Of a DNA stretch of 64,000 nt, positions 1-8,569 are shown piece after piece. Numbering within the stretch: the first letter of the stretch is position 1; each line of letters begins with the position of its first letter. Origin of the DNA: Deltaproteobacteria bacterium (GTDB lineage Bacteria > Desulfobacterota > Desulfobacteria > Desulfobacterales > Desulfosarcinaceae). Where the stretch lies: the NCBI GenBank assembly GCA_020444075.1, contig JAHLLR010000020.1:1-64000 (forward strand). The letters are read 5' to 3'. Made by a program: the position numbers and the translations under genes. A model generated the notes under the pieces. It had not been told where the DNA came from and did no database searches. It saw only the letters and a list, made by a program, of their open reading frames with translations.

Positions 1-1
1 T

Positions 2-829
2 TTACTGGGCCAGGAATAAGGGCCGATCGGCATTCTGGATGGTGTGCAGGGCCGTGCTGCCCAGGATCTGGCGAAACATCAGGCTGCGGACGCTATTGCC
101 CATGACGATGATATCCGCCTGGGTTTGCTGGGCGTGGTCCAGGATGCCTGCATCGGCGTCTTCATCCACTATCCGCGTCTCGGTTTCGTAGCCGTGGGCT
201 CGGCAGTATTCGGCGGCGGCAGCCAGCAGTTCTTTACCTTTGGTCTTGTCCGTGGAAAAATGAACGATATCGATGTGGACATCCGGCCACAACCGCATTT
301 GCACGAAGCGTCGCATGGCCTTGGCCGACTCCATGGAACCGCTGTACGCCACGAGGGCTTTGCGGATGTTGCGATAAATGGGCGATACCGCCAGGATCGG
401 GCGAACGCCCTGGGACACCAACCGGATCAGGGCGTCTTTGGGTTCTTCCGTCAGGCCGTAATCGAAGAGGCTTTTCAACCCGAAAATAGTCAGGTCATGG
501 TAGCGCGCATGGGATATCATCAGGTCGAAGGCGTCGCCGGTCTCCCGTTCGACGGAGCAATTCACACCCGCTTCCTGGCAGGCGTTCTCGAATTCGGAAA
601 CGGCTGCTTCCACGCGCTCCCGGGTTACGTCGATGCGACGCTGGGCCATGCGCTGGGCATAGGCTGCGCCGCCAAGGGGCACGGGGCCGACCCTTTGCAA
701 TCGATCCAGTTCGACGATGGTGACCCCGGTCACGTGCGCATGGTGGGTCCGGGCCAGTTCGACGGCCCGTTTCACGGCCACCGTTGTAAACGGGGTCCCT
801 CCCAGTCCGACGAGAATACGTTTGGTCAT
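2..829 (-). CDS. Universal stress protein, two UspA domains
   Basis: The 275-residue protein consists of two tandem UspA folds. The first begins with MTKRILVGLGG and a typical Usp beta1 strand. The second begins near residue 155 with a KALVAYSGS strand and ends with an IVMGNSVRS segment that resembles the ATP-binding G-x(9)-G-S/T signature. Usp proteins are soluble cytoplasmic stress proteins, often nucleotide-binding. I start at 829 because a GGAGGG ribosome binding site lies 7 nt before it; a second in-frame ATG at 844 would bury that site. The ATG at 844 overlaps the stop of the upstream UPF0182 gene, so the two are probably cotranscribed. The family call is firm; the specific stress is not readable. 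Confidence 0.9.
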   Translation of the reverse strand: MTKRILVGLGGTPFTTVAVKRAVELARTHHAHVTGVTIVELDRLQRVGPVPLGGAAYAQRMAQRRIDVTRERVEAAVSEFENACQEAGVNCSVERETGDAFDLMISHARYHDLTIFGLKSLFDYGLTEEPKDALIRLVSQGVRPILAVSPIYRNIRKALVAYSGSMESAKAMRRFVQMRLWPDVHIDIVHFSTDKTKGKELLAAAAEYCRAHGYETETRIVDEDADAGILDHAQQTQADIIVMGNSVRSLMFRQILGSTALHTIQNADRPLFLAQ

Positions 830-843
830 GGGCTGTCCCTCCA

Positions 844-3609
844 TTAGTCGTCAGAAGTCGATGGGGTCTGGTTTTCGCCACTATTTACCGTCTCCGCCGG
901 CTGGGTTGAGGACGTTTTCAAACCGTTCTCCGGCGTAGGTGGGTTTATGTTGTTTTCAACCGGGGAACCGCTGCTCATTCCGCGAGACTGCCGTGCCTGG
1001 GCATTACGATCCCTGCGGACCGATTTTCGCGCCAACTCCGCTTCCAGCATTACAGCAGCCTCCTCCAGGCTGGGCGCCATGACAACGGCATCATCCAATG
1101 CCATGATCAAGCGTTTCAGCTGCGGGATTTTCAAGGCGCCCTCTTCCTGGAGGTAGACCGGCTGGATATAAAGCAGCGAACCGCCCGAGGGTTCGATGAT
1201 CATTTTGCCTAAAAGTACCTCAGACCCTTCCTGATCCCAAAGGGTAAACTGTTCGGAAATGACAATGTCCTGGTTGACCAGGGAGTGGACCTGGGCGGGA
1301 CCATACACCTGCTGGTCCCTCGAAAAGCGGTAAGCGAATATTTTGCCGTAGTTGTCGCCGTCGCTGCCGGCAATGACCAAGGCCCGAAGGTTATCGCGGC
1401 CAAAGGGCGCCATGGGCATGAACAGCAGAAAGTCATCCCTGCCCGGTTCAATCAGGTCCAGGGTCAGGTAGTACGGGCTGGCCGGAACCAGATCCCGGCC
1501 CTGGGGCACTTTCGAAAATTCCCAGATATCCTCCTGCCGATAGAATCGTTCCGGGTCCTGCTGGTGGTACTTGGCATAAACGGCGACCTGGGCCAAAAAA
1601 ATATCCCGGGGATAGCGAATGTGTTTTTGAAGGTCCGCGGGCATCTCTGCCAACGGCCGGAAAACGCCGGGGTACATGCGGCGATAGGCGTTGATGATGG
1701 GATCCGTGCTGTCGGATACGTAGTAGGAGACTTTTCCGTGGTAGGCGTCCACGACAATTTTTACCGCGTTGCGGATGTAGTTGAACCCTCCCTCCACTGC
1801 CGGGGCCAGGGGGTAATTAGCGGCGGTCGTATAGGCGTCCTGAATCCAGAACAGACCATCTGCCGTCGAAACGATATACGGATCCTGGTCGAGCTTCAAA
1901 AACGGGGTGATGTGCGTGATCCGGTCCAGGATGTTACGGCGGAACAATATCCGGCTGCGATCGTTGGTCTTGGCGGTAAAAAATATATTGCGGTCCTTGA
2001 AGTACATGGAGAAGAGCAACTTGCGCCACAGCGAATTGACCGGGACCCCGCCGTTACCGTCGTAATGGACGATGGCTTCATCGTCGCCCACCGGGGAGCC
2101 GATTTCTCCGGCATCATTGGGGACGATCGCGTAAGGTTTGTCCTCAAGCCCGTAATAGATGGATGTCCGGTTAATGGACAACCCGAATTCGGAGCGGGGC
2201 GGGATATCCTTGATGAACCAGGTCATGAATTCGTCACCGGCCTGGGCGGCCGGAATCATCACCACCCCCTGGCCGTGGGTGTATTGCAGGTGAAGATTGA
2301 TCCAGTTCTGTGCGGATTTGGGTAATTTGGAAAACTGGATCTCCCTGGCGCCCAGATATACCTGGCGGTAGCTGCCCTCGACGGTGTAGCGATCCACGTC
2401 GATGGTCGGAAACGAATAATAGGTACGAATGCCCTGGAGCTCCTCGTAGACGCCGCCCAGCATCTCGCGGTCCCAGACGGGAATGTTCTGCAGGCGCCTC
2501 ACCAGTGCCGGGTCTTCGGCATCGAAAGCGGGCTTCGACTGGGTCTTGAAATCCTGGGTCTGGACGGCATCGAGTCCATAGGCGGCCAGTGTCGATCGGA
2601 TGTTGGCATCAATATACGGCCGTTCACGGGCAATCTGGTTGGGCGCGACGATATATTTGCGCACCATGTCGTTGAAAAAATCGGCGTTTTTTCCCATCAC
2701 GCTGAGCGCAAACAGCACACCCAGAATCACCGGCAGCTTCCAACCCGACTTGCGGTTAACGCTGACTACCAGTGATATACCGGTCGCCGCCAGGAAAATC
2801 ACGGAGAGCCAGATCATCGGTAGGATGATCTTCATCTCCACATAGCCGGGGCCGAAAAAAATGGGCAGATTGACCGTTTCGTTGAGCAGGTGGAATCGTT
2901 CGAGCAGGAATCCCCAGCAGATGATGGCGACGGTTGCCAGGGCCAGTGTGCTGATGTGCACCCGTGCTCTGCGCGGCAGCGCCTGATCCTGAATGGCCAA
3001 CAGGCGACTTTCGTACCAGTAGAGGAACATCACACCCAGCAGCAAAATGATGAATGCCACCAGTACCTCTTTCTGGATCAGGGTGTAAATGGGCAGGGAA
3101 AGCAGATAAAAACTGATATCTTTGCTTAGCAACGGGTCAGTGGCCCCGCTGGCGCCGCCGAAAAGAAACAGCAGCGCCTCTTTCCAGTGGGCATACATGG
3201 GCGCGGCGATGGGCAACGCCATCAAAACGGAGAGGGGCAGGTACATGCGCCGCAATCCATTGTGCAGGGTCTTGACCAGGTTTCTTTCATTCTTGTCCGT
3301 GGAGGTTTCGGCGACACCGACAACGCGCGATGCTAACCAGAAATTAACGGCAAAGAAGCCGAAGAAAATCGCGGCAAAAAGGGCAAATACAAGGTAGCGG
3401 TAAATCAACCGCATGAGGAAGTAAACCGTCATCCCCTGCGACTGGAACCACCAGAAATCGACCACGAAATCGACAAAAATAAGTTTGAGCAGAATAACCA
3501 TCAGCCCGATTGCAGCAAGGGCTGCCGTGGCAATGAGCATTCTCTTTTTCCAGGGCTTTTTCAAAGCCAACGCCTTTCTCCCAGACCCTATATGGGTTAT
3601 ACCTGCCAA
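844..3609 (-). CDS. UPF0182 family large membrane protein
   Basis: This protein of about 920 residues has roughly seven hydrophobic helices in its first 320 residues (for example IATAALAAIGLMVILLKLIF near residue 25). A large, probably extracytoplasmic soluble domain follows, then a Pro/Ser/Asn-rich polar tail. This is the layout of UPF0182 (COG1615), a conserved family of unknown function. The annotated start is a TTG at 3609. Other TTG codons near 3570, behind a GGAGAAAGG sequence, or the ATG at 3543, are equally possible. It sits 12 nt after the PsiE-like gene and just before the Usp gene, suggesting a three-gene stress or envelope operon. No function can be assigned. Confidence 0.85.
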   Translation of the reverse strand: MAGITHIGSGRKALALKKPWKKRMLIATAALAAIGLMVILLKLIFVDFVVDFWWFQSQGMTVYFLMRLIYRYLVFALFAAIFFGFFAVNFWLASRVVGVAETSTDKNERNLVKTLHNGLRRMYLPLSVLMALPIAAPMYAHWKEALLFLFGGASGATDPLLSKDISFYLLSLPIYTLIQKEVLVAFIILLLGVMFLYWYESRLLAIQDQALPRRARVHISTLALATVAIICWGFLLERFHLLNETVNLPIFFGPGYVEMKIILPMIWLSVIFLAATGISLVVSVNRKSGWKLPVILGVLFALSVMGKNADFFNDMVRKYIVAPNQIARERPYIDANIRSTLAAYGLDAVQTQDFKTQSKPAFDAEDPALVRRLQNIPVWDREMLGGVYEELQGIRTYYSFPTIDVDRYTVEGSYRQVYLGAREIQFSKLPKSAQNWINLHLQYTHGQGVVMIPAAQAGDEFMTWFIKDIPPRSEFGLSINRTSIYYGLEDKPYAIVPNDAGEIGSPVGDDEAIVHYDGNGGVPVNSLWRKLLFSMYFKDRNIFFTAKTNDRSRILFRRNILDRITHITPFLKLDQDPYIVSTADGLFWIQDAYTTAANYPLAPAVEGGFNYIRNAVKIVVDAYHGKVSYYVSDSTDPIINAYRRMYPGVFRPLAEMPADLQKHIRYPRDIFLAQVAVYAKYHQQDPERFYRQEDIWEFSKVPQGRDLVPASPYYLTLDLIEPGRDDFLLFMPMAPFGRDNLRALVIAGSDGDNYGKIFAYRFSRDQQVYGPAQVHSLVNQDIVISEQFTLWDQEGSEVLLGKMIIEPSGGSLLYIQPVYLQEEGALKIPQLKRLIMALDDAVVMAPSLEEAAVMLEAELARKSVRRDRNAQARQSRGMSSGSPVENNINPPTPENGLKTSSTQPAETVNSGENQTPSTSDD

Positions 3610-3621
3610 GTCATGGGGTGT

Positions 3622-4056
3622 TCACGGTTTCTGATTGAGATTTTCGGACAGATCAATTCTCAGCTTGCGCCTTACGATATAGTAGGACACGGAAATCGTT
3701 ATGATCAACGCGGCAATGCCAAGGATGACGACGCTGTCATATTCCTTAAGGTCCAATATTATCACTTTGCGTGCGATGGCAATAAGCGCCACTTCCAATA
3801 CGATCTCGGAGTGAACGACTTTGTCCTGCAGGTAGGCCTTGATCGTTTCCAGCAATTCGATTCCGATGATGATCAGGAGGAAAAATCCAAAGAGCTCCAG
3901 CAGTTCGTCGATTTCAAAGAAAAAAACCGGTGAGCTGACAATGTCCTTGACAAGCAGATAGCCCAGTTCGATCGTTGAAATCAGAATAATGAGGGCCATC
4001 ATGTATATGAGAGACCGGATGATCAGGTGTTCGAATGTTCGCAGCCATTTGGTCAT
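3622..4056 (-). CDS. PsiE-like phosphate-starvation-inducible membrane protein
   Basis: A 144-residue protein with four predicted membrane helices (LIIRSLIYMMALIILIST near residue 10; FFLLIIIGIELLETIKAY near residue 50; then two more) and a short polar C terminus. Size and helix pattern match the PsiE family, named for E. coli psiE, whose role is unknown. The reading frame extends upstream to 4257, but I start at 4056 because GGAG precedes it at normal spacing and the family begins with the membrane helix. A candidate sigma-70 promoter lies far upstream (4301-4330), leaving a leader of about 245 nt. It is probably the first gene of the operon with UPF0182 and Usp. Confidence 0.75.
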   Translation of the reverse strand: MTKWLRTFEHLIIRSLIYMMALIILISTIELGYLLVKDIVSSPVFFFEIDELLELFGFFLLIIIGIELLETIKAYLQDKVVHSEIVLEVALIAIARKVIILDLKEYDSVVILGIAALIITISVSYYIVRRKLRIDLSENLNQKP

Positions 4057-4381
4057 TGCCTTCTCCGTGAAAGTTTGAAATCCAATAGGCAAGCACACTG
4101 CATCGGAAAACGGATGGATCACGCCAACAACGACGGGTATAGTGATCAAGGTCCGGGATGCCGCCCAACGCGGAACCGATGATTCGATAGATACCCCGTG
4201 GAACATAAGAAAGCAGGGCGCCTGCGGATGGCTGCGCGGCTGCCATAGAGGATTCACTCCAATGCCGCCGGCAGACAGGTAAACTCCATTTTTCCCGCCA
4301 AATTTAGAGCATCGGCGGATAGGGTGTCAAGGGTGTGTTATGTCAAAAACAGACACCGGACGATTGCATCTCCCTATCATT
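4057..4381. other. Intergenic leader between PsiE-like and acyl-CoA ligase genes
   Basis: This 325-bp stretch holds the candidate minus-strand promoter at 4301-4330 and a long leader. Reading frames that cross it have no ribosome binding site and no recognisable protein. I see no terminator for the acyl-CoA ligase gene that ends at 4382. Confidence 0.5.
4301..4330 (-). promoter_or_regulatory. Candidate sigma-70 promoter of the PsiE-UPF0182-Usp operon
   Basis: On the minus strand there is a perfect TTGACA (4330-4325), an 18-nt spacer and TAAATT (4306-4301). A second TTGACA lies 16 nt further upstream (4346-4341). This is pattern matching only. Confidence 0.45.
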
Positions 4382-6175
4382 TCACGTGTAGAGGGCATCC
4401 AATTGATCCTGGTATTGTTCAAGCACGCTGCGGCGTTTCAGTTTCATGGTCTGGGTGAGGGTGCCGGCCTCCAGTGAGAAGTCCTCACGGAGCAGCACAA
4501 CCTTTTTGGGGATTTCGTATCCGCCGAACTTGCCCTTCAGGAAGGCGGCGATTTCGTTGCCGATCATTGCCTGGATGCCTCTGTCGGCGACCAGTTGGTC
4601 CGGGTCTTCGGGGAACTGGTTTTCCCGGGCGTATTTTTGGAGCACTACGAAATCGGGTACGATCATGCAGACATTGTAGGGTTTCCCTTCGCCGTAAATC
4701 ATGGCGTTTTCCACCCAGGGGAGCAGCCGGATCTCCTCTTCGAGAGCTGTCGGAAATACGTATTTGCCGTTTTCCAGTTTGTACTGCTCCTTGATGCGGC
4801 CGGTGATGAACAGATATCCGTCTTTGTCCAGGCGGCCCCGGTCGCCGGTGCGAAAGCCACCGTCTGTGGTCATCACTTCGCGGGTGGCATCGGGCTTGTT
4901 GTTGTACCCTTTCATTACGTTGGGGCCATAGACGATTATCTCGCCATCGTCGGAGTCCTCTTCGAGAAACAGCCGGTCAATTTCCACGGTCACCTGGTCG
5001 ATGGGGCGACCCACACTTCCCGGACGGTGGGCTGCCGGACAGTTCATGGTTACGGCCGGCGTGGTTTCGGTCAGGCCGTAGCAGTCGTACACGGGGATGC
5101 CCATGTCGCTGAAGAAGTGGCCGATCTCGACGTTCATGGTGGCGCTGCCGGTGATGGCGGTGGTCAGCCGGCCGCCGAACCGGTCCCGGATTTTCCGGAA
5201 AACGATCCGGTCGGCCAGCCTGAACTTCAGGTTGGTCATGAAACGGGTTTGCCCCTTTTCGGCCAGTTCGCGGCGCTTGCGGGCGCTTTCAACGCCCATG
5301 GTGAACAACCTTTTGGCCAGCCCGCCGGCTTCGTTCATCTTCGCCCACAGGCCATCGTAGATTTTGTTGAAGACCCGGGGAACCGCAACCAACAGCGTCG
5401 GCCGCACTTTCGCCATGTCTTCGGCAAGGGTGGTGACGTCTCCCATGAAACCCATGGATCCGCCGAATTGAATTAAATTGTAAAGCTCCGCCGTCTGGCC
5501 GAAAGAGTGGGCCCAGGGCAGGATGCACAGGCTGCGGCTGTCGGAGCCCAGTTCCGGGAAAAGGGCGCCACCGGCCTGAAAATTGGTGGTGAAATTGCCG
5601 TGGGACAGCAGAACGCCTTTGGGATCCCCCGTGGTTCCGGAGGTGTAAATCAGCACGGCGATATCATGGGGATCGGGGTGGATCGCGGCAGCCGGGTGGG
5701 CCCGGCCCATCATTTCCAGCGCCGCCATGGTGTTCTCGCCATGGCCATCGATGAGCAGCACCTTCTCCAGCCCCGGCGTTTGATCCTTGAAACCGGTTAC
5801 CTGGTCGAGGATGTCGGGATTGGCGACGAAAAGCAGCCTGACCCGGCCGTCATTGATGATGTATTGCCATATCTTCGGCAGTTCTTTTTCGTACATGGGT
5901 ATATATCTGGCACCCAGGCCGTAGGCGGCGAAGGCACAGATTGCCCATTCGGTGCGATTGTTGGCGATGATGCCCACCGCGTCACCCTGTTTGATACCCA
6001 TGCGGGCCAGGCCGCCCCGAAGATTGTCTATCCGGCGGCCTACCTCCCCGTAGGTCACCCATTCGTAGTCACCGGCGGCATTCTTGGTCCCGAAAAGGGG
6101 GTTGTCCGAAAACGCCGCAACGCTGTCTTCAATCAGGGAGACCAGGTTGTCCGGGGGATCGTAACGATAGGCCAT
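4382..6175 (-). CDS. Long-chain fatty acid-CoA ligase (AMP-forming)
   Basis: The 597-residue protein carries the ANL-superfamily signatures: the P-loop-like YTSGTTGDPKGVLLSH near residue 175, YGLTETTP near residue 365, and the hinge region TGDRGRLDKDGYLFITGRIK near 445. It also has the long-chain type C terminus with KLKRR near the end. The family activates fatty acids to acyl-CoA through an acyl-adenylate, at the membrane or in the cytoplasm. An AAGGAG site precedes the ATG. It follows the lipoprotein gene on the same strand with a 144-bp gap, so it may or may not belong to that operon. The exact chain-length preference cannot be read. Confidence 0.93.
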   Translation of the reverse strand: MAYRYDPPDNLVSLIEDSVAAFSDNPLFGTKNAAGDYEWVTYGEVGRRIDNLRGGLARMGIKQGDAVGIIANNRTEWAICAFAAYGLGARYIPMYEKELPKIWQYIINDGRVRLLFVANPDILDQVTGFKDQTPGLEKVLLIDGHGENTMAALEMMGRAHPAAAIHPDPHDIAVLIYTSGTTGDPKGVLLSHGNFTTNFQAGGALFPELGSDSRSLCILPWAHSFGQTAELYNLIQFGGSMGFMGDVTTLAEDMAKVRPTLLVAVPRVFNKIYDGLWAKMNEAGGLAKRLFTMGVESARKRRELAEKGQTRFMTNLKFRLADRIVFRKIRDRFGGRLTTAITGSATMNVEIGHFFSDMGIPVYDCYGLTETTPAVTMNCPAAHRPGSVGRPIDQVTVEIDRLFLEEDSDDGEIIVYGPNVMKGYNNKPDATREVMTTDGGFRTGDRGRLDKDGYLFITGRIKEQYKLENGKYVFPTALEEEIRLLPWVENAMIYGEGKPYNVCMIVPDFVVLQKYARENQFPEDPDQLVADRGIQAMIGNEIAAFLKGKFGGYEIPKKVVLLREDFSLEAGTLTQTMKLKRRSVLEQYQDQLDALYT

Positions 6176-6319
6176 GGGTTCTCCTTCATCAGCGGGTCCT
6201 GCCGCATATCATCTGCGGGTCGAAAAGTTGAAACGGGTCATCGACTATTTTTTTTGGTGAAATCCGGCCGAAAATACACGTTTCAGATCCAGTTGTCACC
6301 CGGTTTTTGAAACTGCCTG

Positions 6320-6748
6320 CTACTGCCAACCGATCACTTCATATCCCCTTTCCCTGAGGCACCGGTTGACGTAATTTCTGAAGACCGCATCCGGCTCGTC
6401 AGCATCGATCGCGCCGCTCACGGCGCCGGCCGTGGCGCCTCCGGCGGCCCCTGCCCCGGCAGCCCGGCCTACATTGCCGCCCAGGACGGCTGAAACCACG
6501 GCGCTGATGGCCGCCCCGAGAGTCGCCCCTTTTACGGCTCTGCCGCCCACGGTTTTGCCGGCGTCATTTTTGACCCCGTATTCTTTGGCCTCGGCCATGC
6601 ATTGGTCCGCATCCGCCCGGGCCTGGGTCTTTCCGACCGTCTGGAGATGATCGTTGGGATAAAACACCGGGCGCTTGGCACTGCAGGCCGATACCATCAG
6701 CAGGCTGCAGAAAAGCATCCCCCATTGACCTGTCCTGGAAACCTTCAT
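6320..6748 (-). CDS. Glycine-zipper lipoprotein
   Basis: A 142-residue protein with a lipoprotein signal peptide ending in VSAC, with the lipidated Cys near residue 22. A Gly/Ala-rich stretch near residues 68-112 (GAAISAVVSAVLGGNVGRAAG and following) forms a glycine-zipper hairpin like those in outer-membrane lipoproteins such as SlyB or Rcp families. The C terminus (VNRCLRERGYEVIGWQ) is typical of small envelope lipoproteins of unknown role. It follows the antiporter gene by 15 nt, so it is cotranscribed. Function unknown. Confidence 0.8.
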   Translation of the reverse strand: MKVSRTGQWGMLFCSLLMVSACSAKRPVFYPNDHLQTVGKTQARADADQCMAEAKEYGVKNDAGKTVGGRAVKGATLGAAISAVVSAVLGGNVGRAAGAGAAGGATAGAVSGAIDADEPDAVFRNYVNRCLRERGYEVIGWQ

Positions 6749-6763
6749 GATGCGCCTTTCTAC

Positions 6764-8563
6764 TTAAAAAATGAGAAAAGTCAGCCACAAAATGGCAGTG
6801 GGCAGGGCGGCTGCCAGCAAGATGTTAACGGGTGACACTTCTTCATCGAAAAAGGATTTGAGGATGCTCAGACCGGCGGGGTTGGGGGCATTGGCGATGA
6901 TGGTCAATCCGCCGCCGGCCACGGCCCCGGCCACGATCGAATATTTCATTGCTTCTGAAAAATCGGGGACCAGGGTGCTCAGGAAGGTGATGGCCGCATT
7001 GTCGTTGAATGCCGTCAGAACGGTTGCTCCCACCATCAGGGGGATTTCGGTCAAGTTGCCCAGCACCGGTTCGATCCACCAGCCCTGGAGGCCGCCGTGG
7101 ATCACCAGGCCGCCGAGAAAAAACCCAACCAGCAGGGCCGGTTTCAGGTTGAGTTGGTTTTGATAGGGGGAGGTGACTTGGGCGAACCCCAGGAAGAAAA
7201 GCAGCCCCGGGATAAAAAACGGTGGGTAGTGGGCATTGATGATGGTCCACCCCATGAAAGCGATATGCGCCAGGGTCACCCACAGCGGCACGGGGTCGTC
7301 CCGGTGATCCCAGTCCGGGTCCATGAACGGCGGGCGATCCTCCGGCGGCAGTAGTCCGGGCAGGGCACGGCGCATGCGTCGAAGCTGGATCTCCTTGTTA
7401 CGCTCTTCAAACGCCCGGCGGGCCAGATCCGGATCGATGCCTTTGCCTTGCATTTCGGCCAAGGCCCTGACTTCTAAACGCCGGGTGAGTTCCCGGCCGA
7501 CATCCTTCATCTGCTCGGAAAAGGTGTCCATAATATGGAAACGATTATCGAGCCGTTCGATGCACTGGTCCAGCATGTCTTCCACATCGGCCCGTTTGAG
7601 GTAGCGCCGCTGAATGTCATCCTTGAGGCTGTTCATGGCAAATGCCTCCTGCAGACTTTTCAACTCGCCGCGAAAGATGAGAAAATAGCTCAGGTTGGCC
7701 GCAAGCATACCCAATACAGCCTTCCATCCGAAATGGGTCAGCATGAATGCCGTATCCCAATTCCAGGGCGCCGCCACCATGAGCACCGGCGGCGCCGCAT
7801 AACTGGTCAGGGTGCCGCCTACGGAAATATTGACGAACAGCAGGCCCAACGTGGCGTATTTGAATTTATTGGAAGGCGACAGTGCATAAAATTTATCGGC
7901 CAGCAGCATGGCGGCAATGGTCATGGCTGCCGGTTCGGTAATGAACGATCCCAGAATAGGGCCGATGGTCAAAATGGCCCACCACCAGGCGGTGAGCGTG
8001 CCGCCCAGAAGGTTGGCGATTTTCCACATGAACCGTTCCGTGACCTTCAGGATCGGGCGGGTGGCCGCCAGGATCATGATGACCACGACGAACATCGGTT
8101 CGGTGAAATTCACCTTGTACAGGATATAGCTTTTGGCCGTGGACCAATCGAAAAACAACACGATGACGCCCACCAGGGCTGCCGCCCAGATGCCGAACAC
8201 CGCCTCCACCTCGCCCAGAAAATGGAACGCTTCGGCACCCAGGTGCACAGAATCCCGCGGCGCCAACCCCTGCTTGATTTTCTCTTCGTGTTCATGGGCC
8301 CATCGGTGGGCGATCACCATAAACCGACCGGTGAGAAAGGTATGGACGATGGCGCAAATAAAGATGAGCGATGCCACCAGATTGAAAGGCGCCTGACGGA
8401 TGCGGTGGTCCAGGATGCCGATAATGCTGCCCAGATCACCGTCCCCATAGCTTTCCAGGCTGGGAGGAAAAACCGGCGCACCGGCCGGTGGTCCGCCGTC
8501 CGCCAGGACAATTCCGGAAACGGTAAGGGCCAATAATAAAAAGAAAACGACACGGGGGCGCAT
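6764..8563 (-). CDS. Putative Na+/H+ antiporter
   Basis: A 599-residue polytopic membrane protein that starts with a signal-like helix (VVFFLLLALTVSGIVLADGG). It has about 11-13 hydrophobic helices split by a charged cytoplasmic loop around residues 300-400, rich in RR and EE (QRRYLKRADVEDMLDQC and RRMRRALPG). The layout, and segments such as TEPAAMTIAAMLLADKFY and FNDNAAITFLSTLVPDF, match the putative Na+/H+ antiporter family of the ion transporter superfamily found in proteobacteria. It would exchange Na+ for H+ across the inner membrane. It lies 6 nt after the GGDEF-like gene, in the kinase operon. Substrate is inferred from family naming only. Confidence 0.8.
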   Translation of the reverse strand: MRPRVVFFLLLALTVSGIVLADGGPPAGAPVFPPSLESYGDGDLGSIIGILDHRIRQAPFNLVASLIFICAIVHTFLTGRFMVIAHRWAHEHEEKIKQGLAPRDSVHLGAEAFHFLGEVEAVFGIWAAALVGVIVLFFDWSTAKSYILYKVNFTEPMFVVVIMILAATRPILKVTERFMWKIANLLGGTLTAWWWAILTIGPILGSFITEPAAMTIAAMLLADKFYALSPSNKFKYATLGLLFVNISVGGTLTSYAAPPVLMVAAPWNWDTAFMLTHFGWKAVLGMLAANLSYFLIFRGELKSLQEAFAMNSLKDDIQRRYLKRADVEDMLDQCIERLDNRFHIMDTFSEQMKDVGRELTRRLEVRALAEMQGKGIDPDLARRAFEERNKEIQLRRMRRALPGLLPPEDRPPFMDPDWDHRDDPVPLWVTLAHIAFMGWTIINAHYPPFFIPGLLFFLGFAQVTSPYQNQLNLKPALLVGFFLGGLVIHGGLQGWWIEPVLGNLTEIPLMVGATVLTAFNDNAAITFLSTLVPDFSEAMKYSIVAGAVAGGGLTIIANAPNPAGLSILKSFFDEEVSPVNILLAAALPTAILWLTFLIF

Positions 8564-8569
8564 GTTTAT

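Noticed and set aside
1285-2325. 346-codon plus-strand frame opposite the UPF0182 gene
   Set aside because: It lies fully antisense to a clear gene, has no ribosome binding site and reads as a GC-rich shadow. The same applies to 4595-5476, 9092-10159, 19197-20516, 36262-37623 and 51422-52726.
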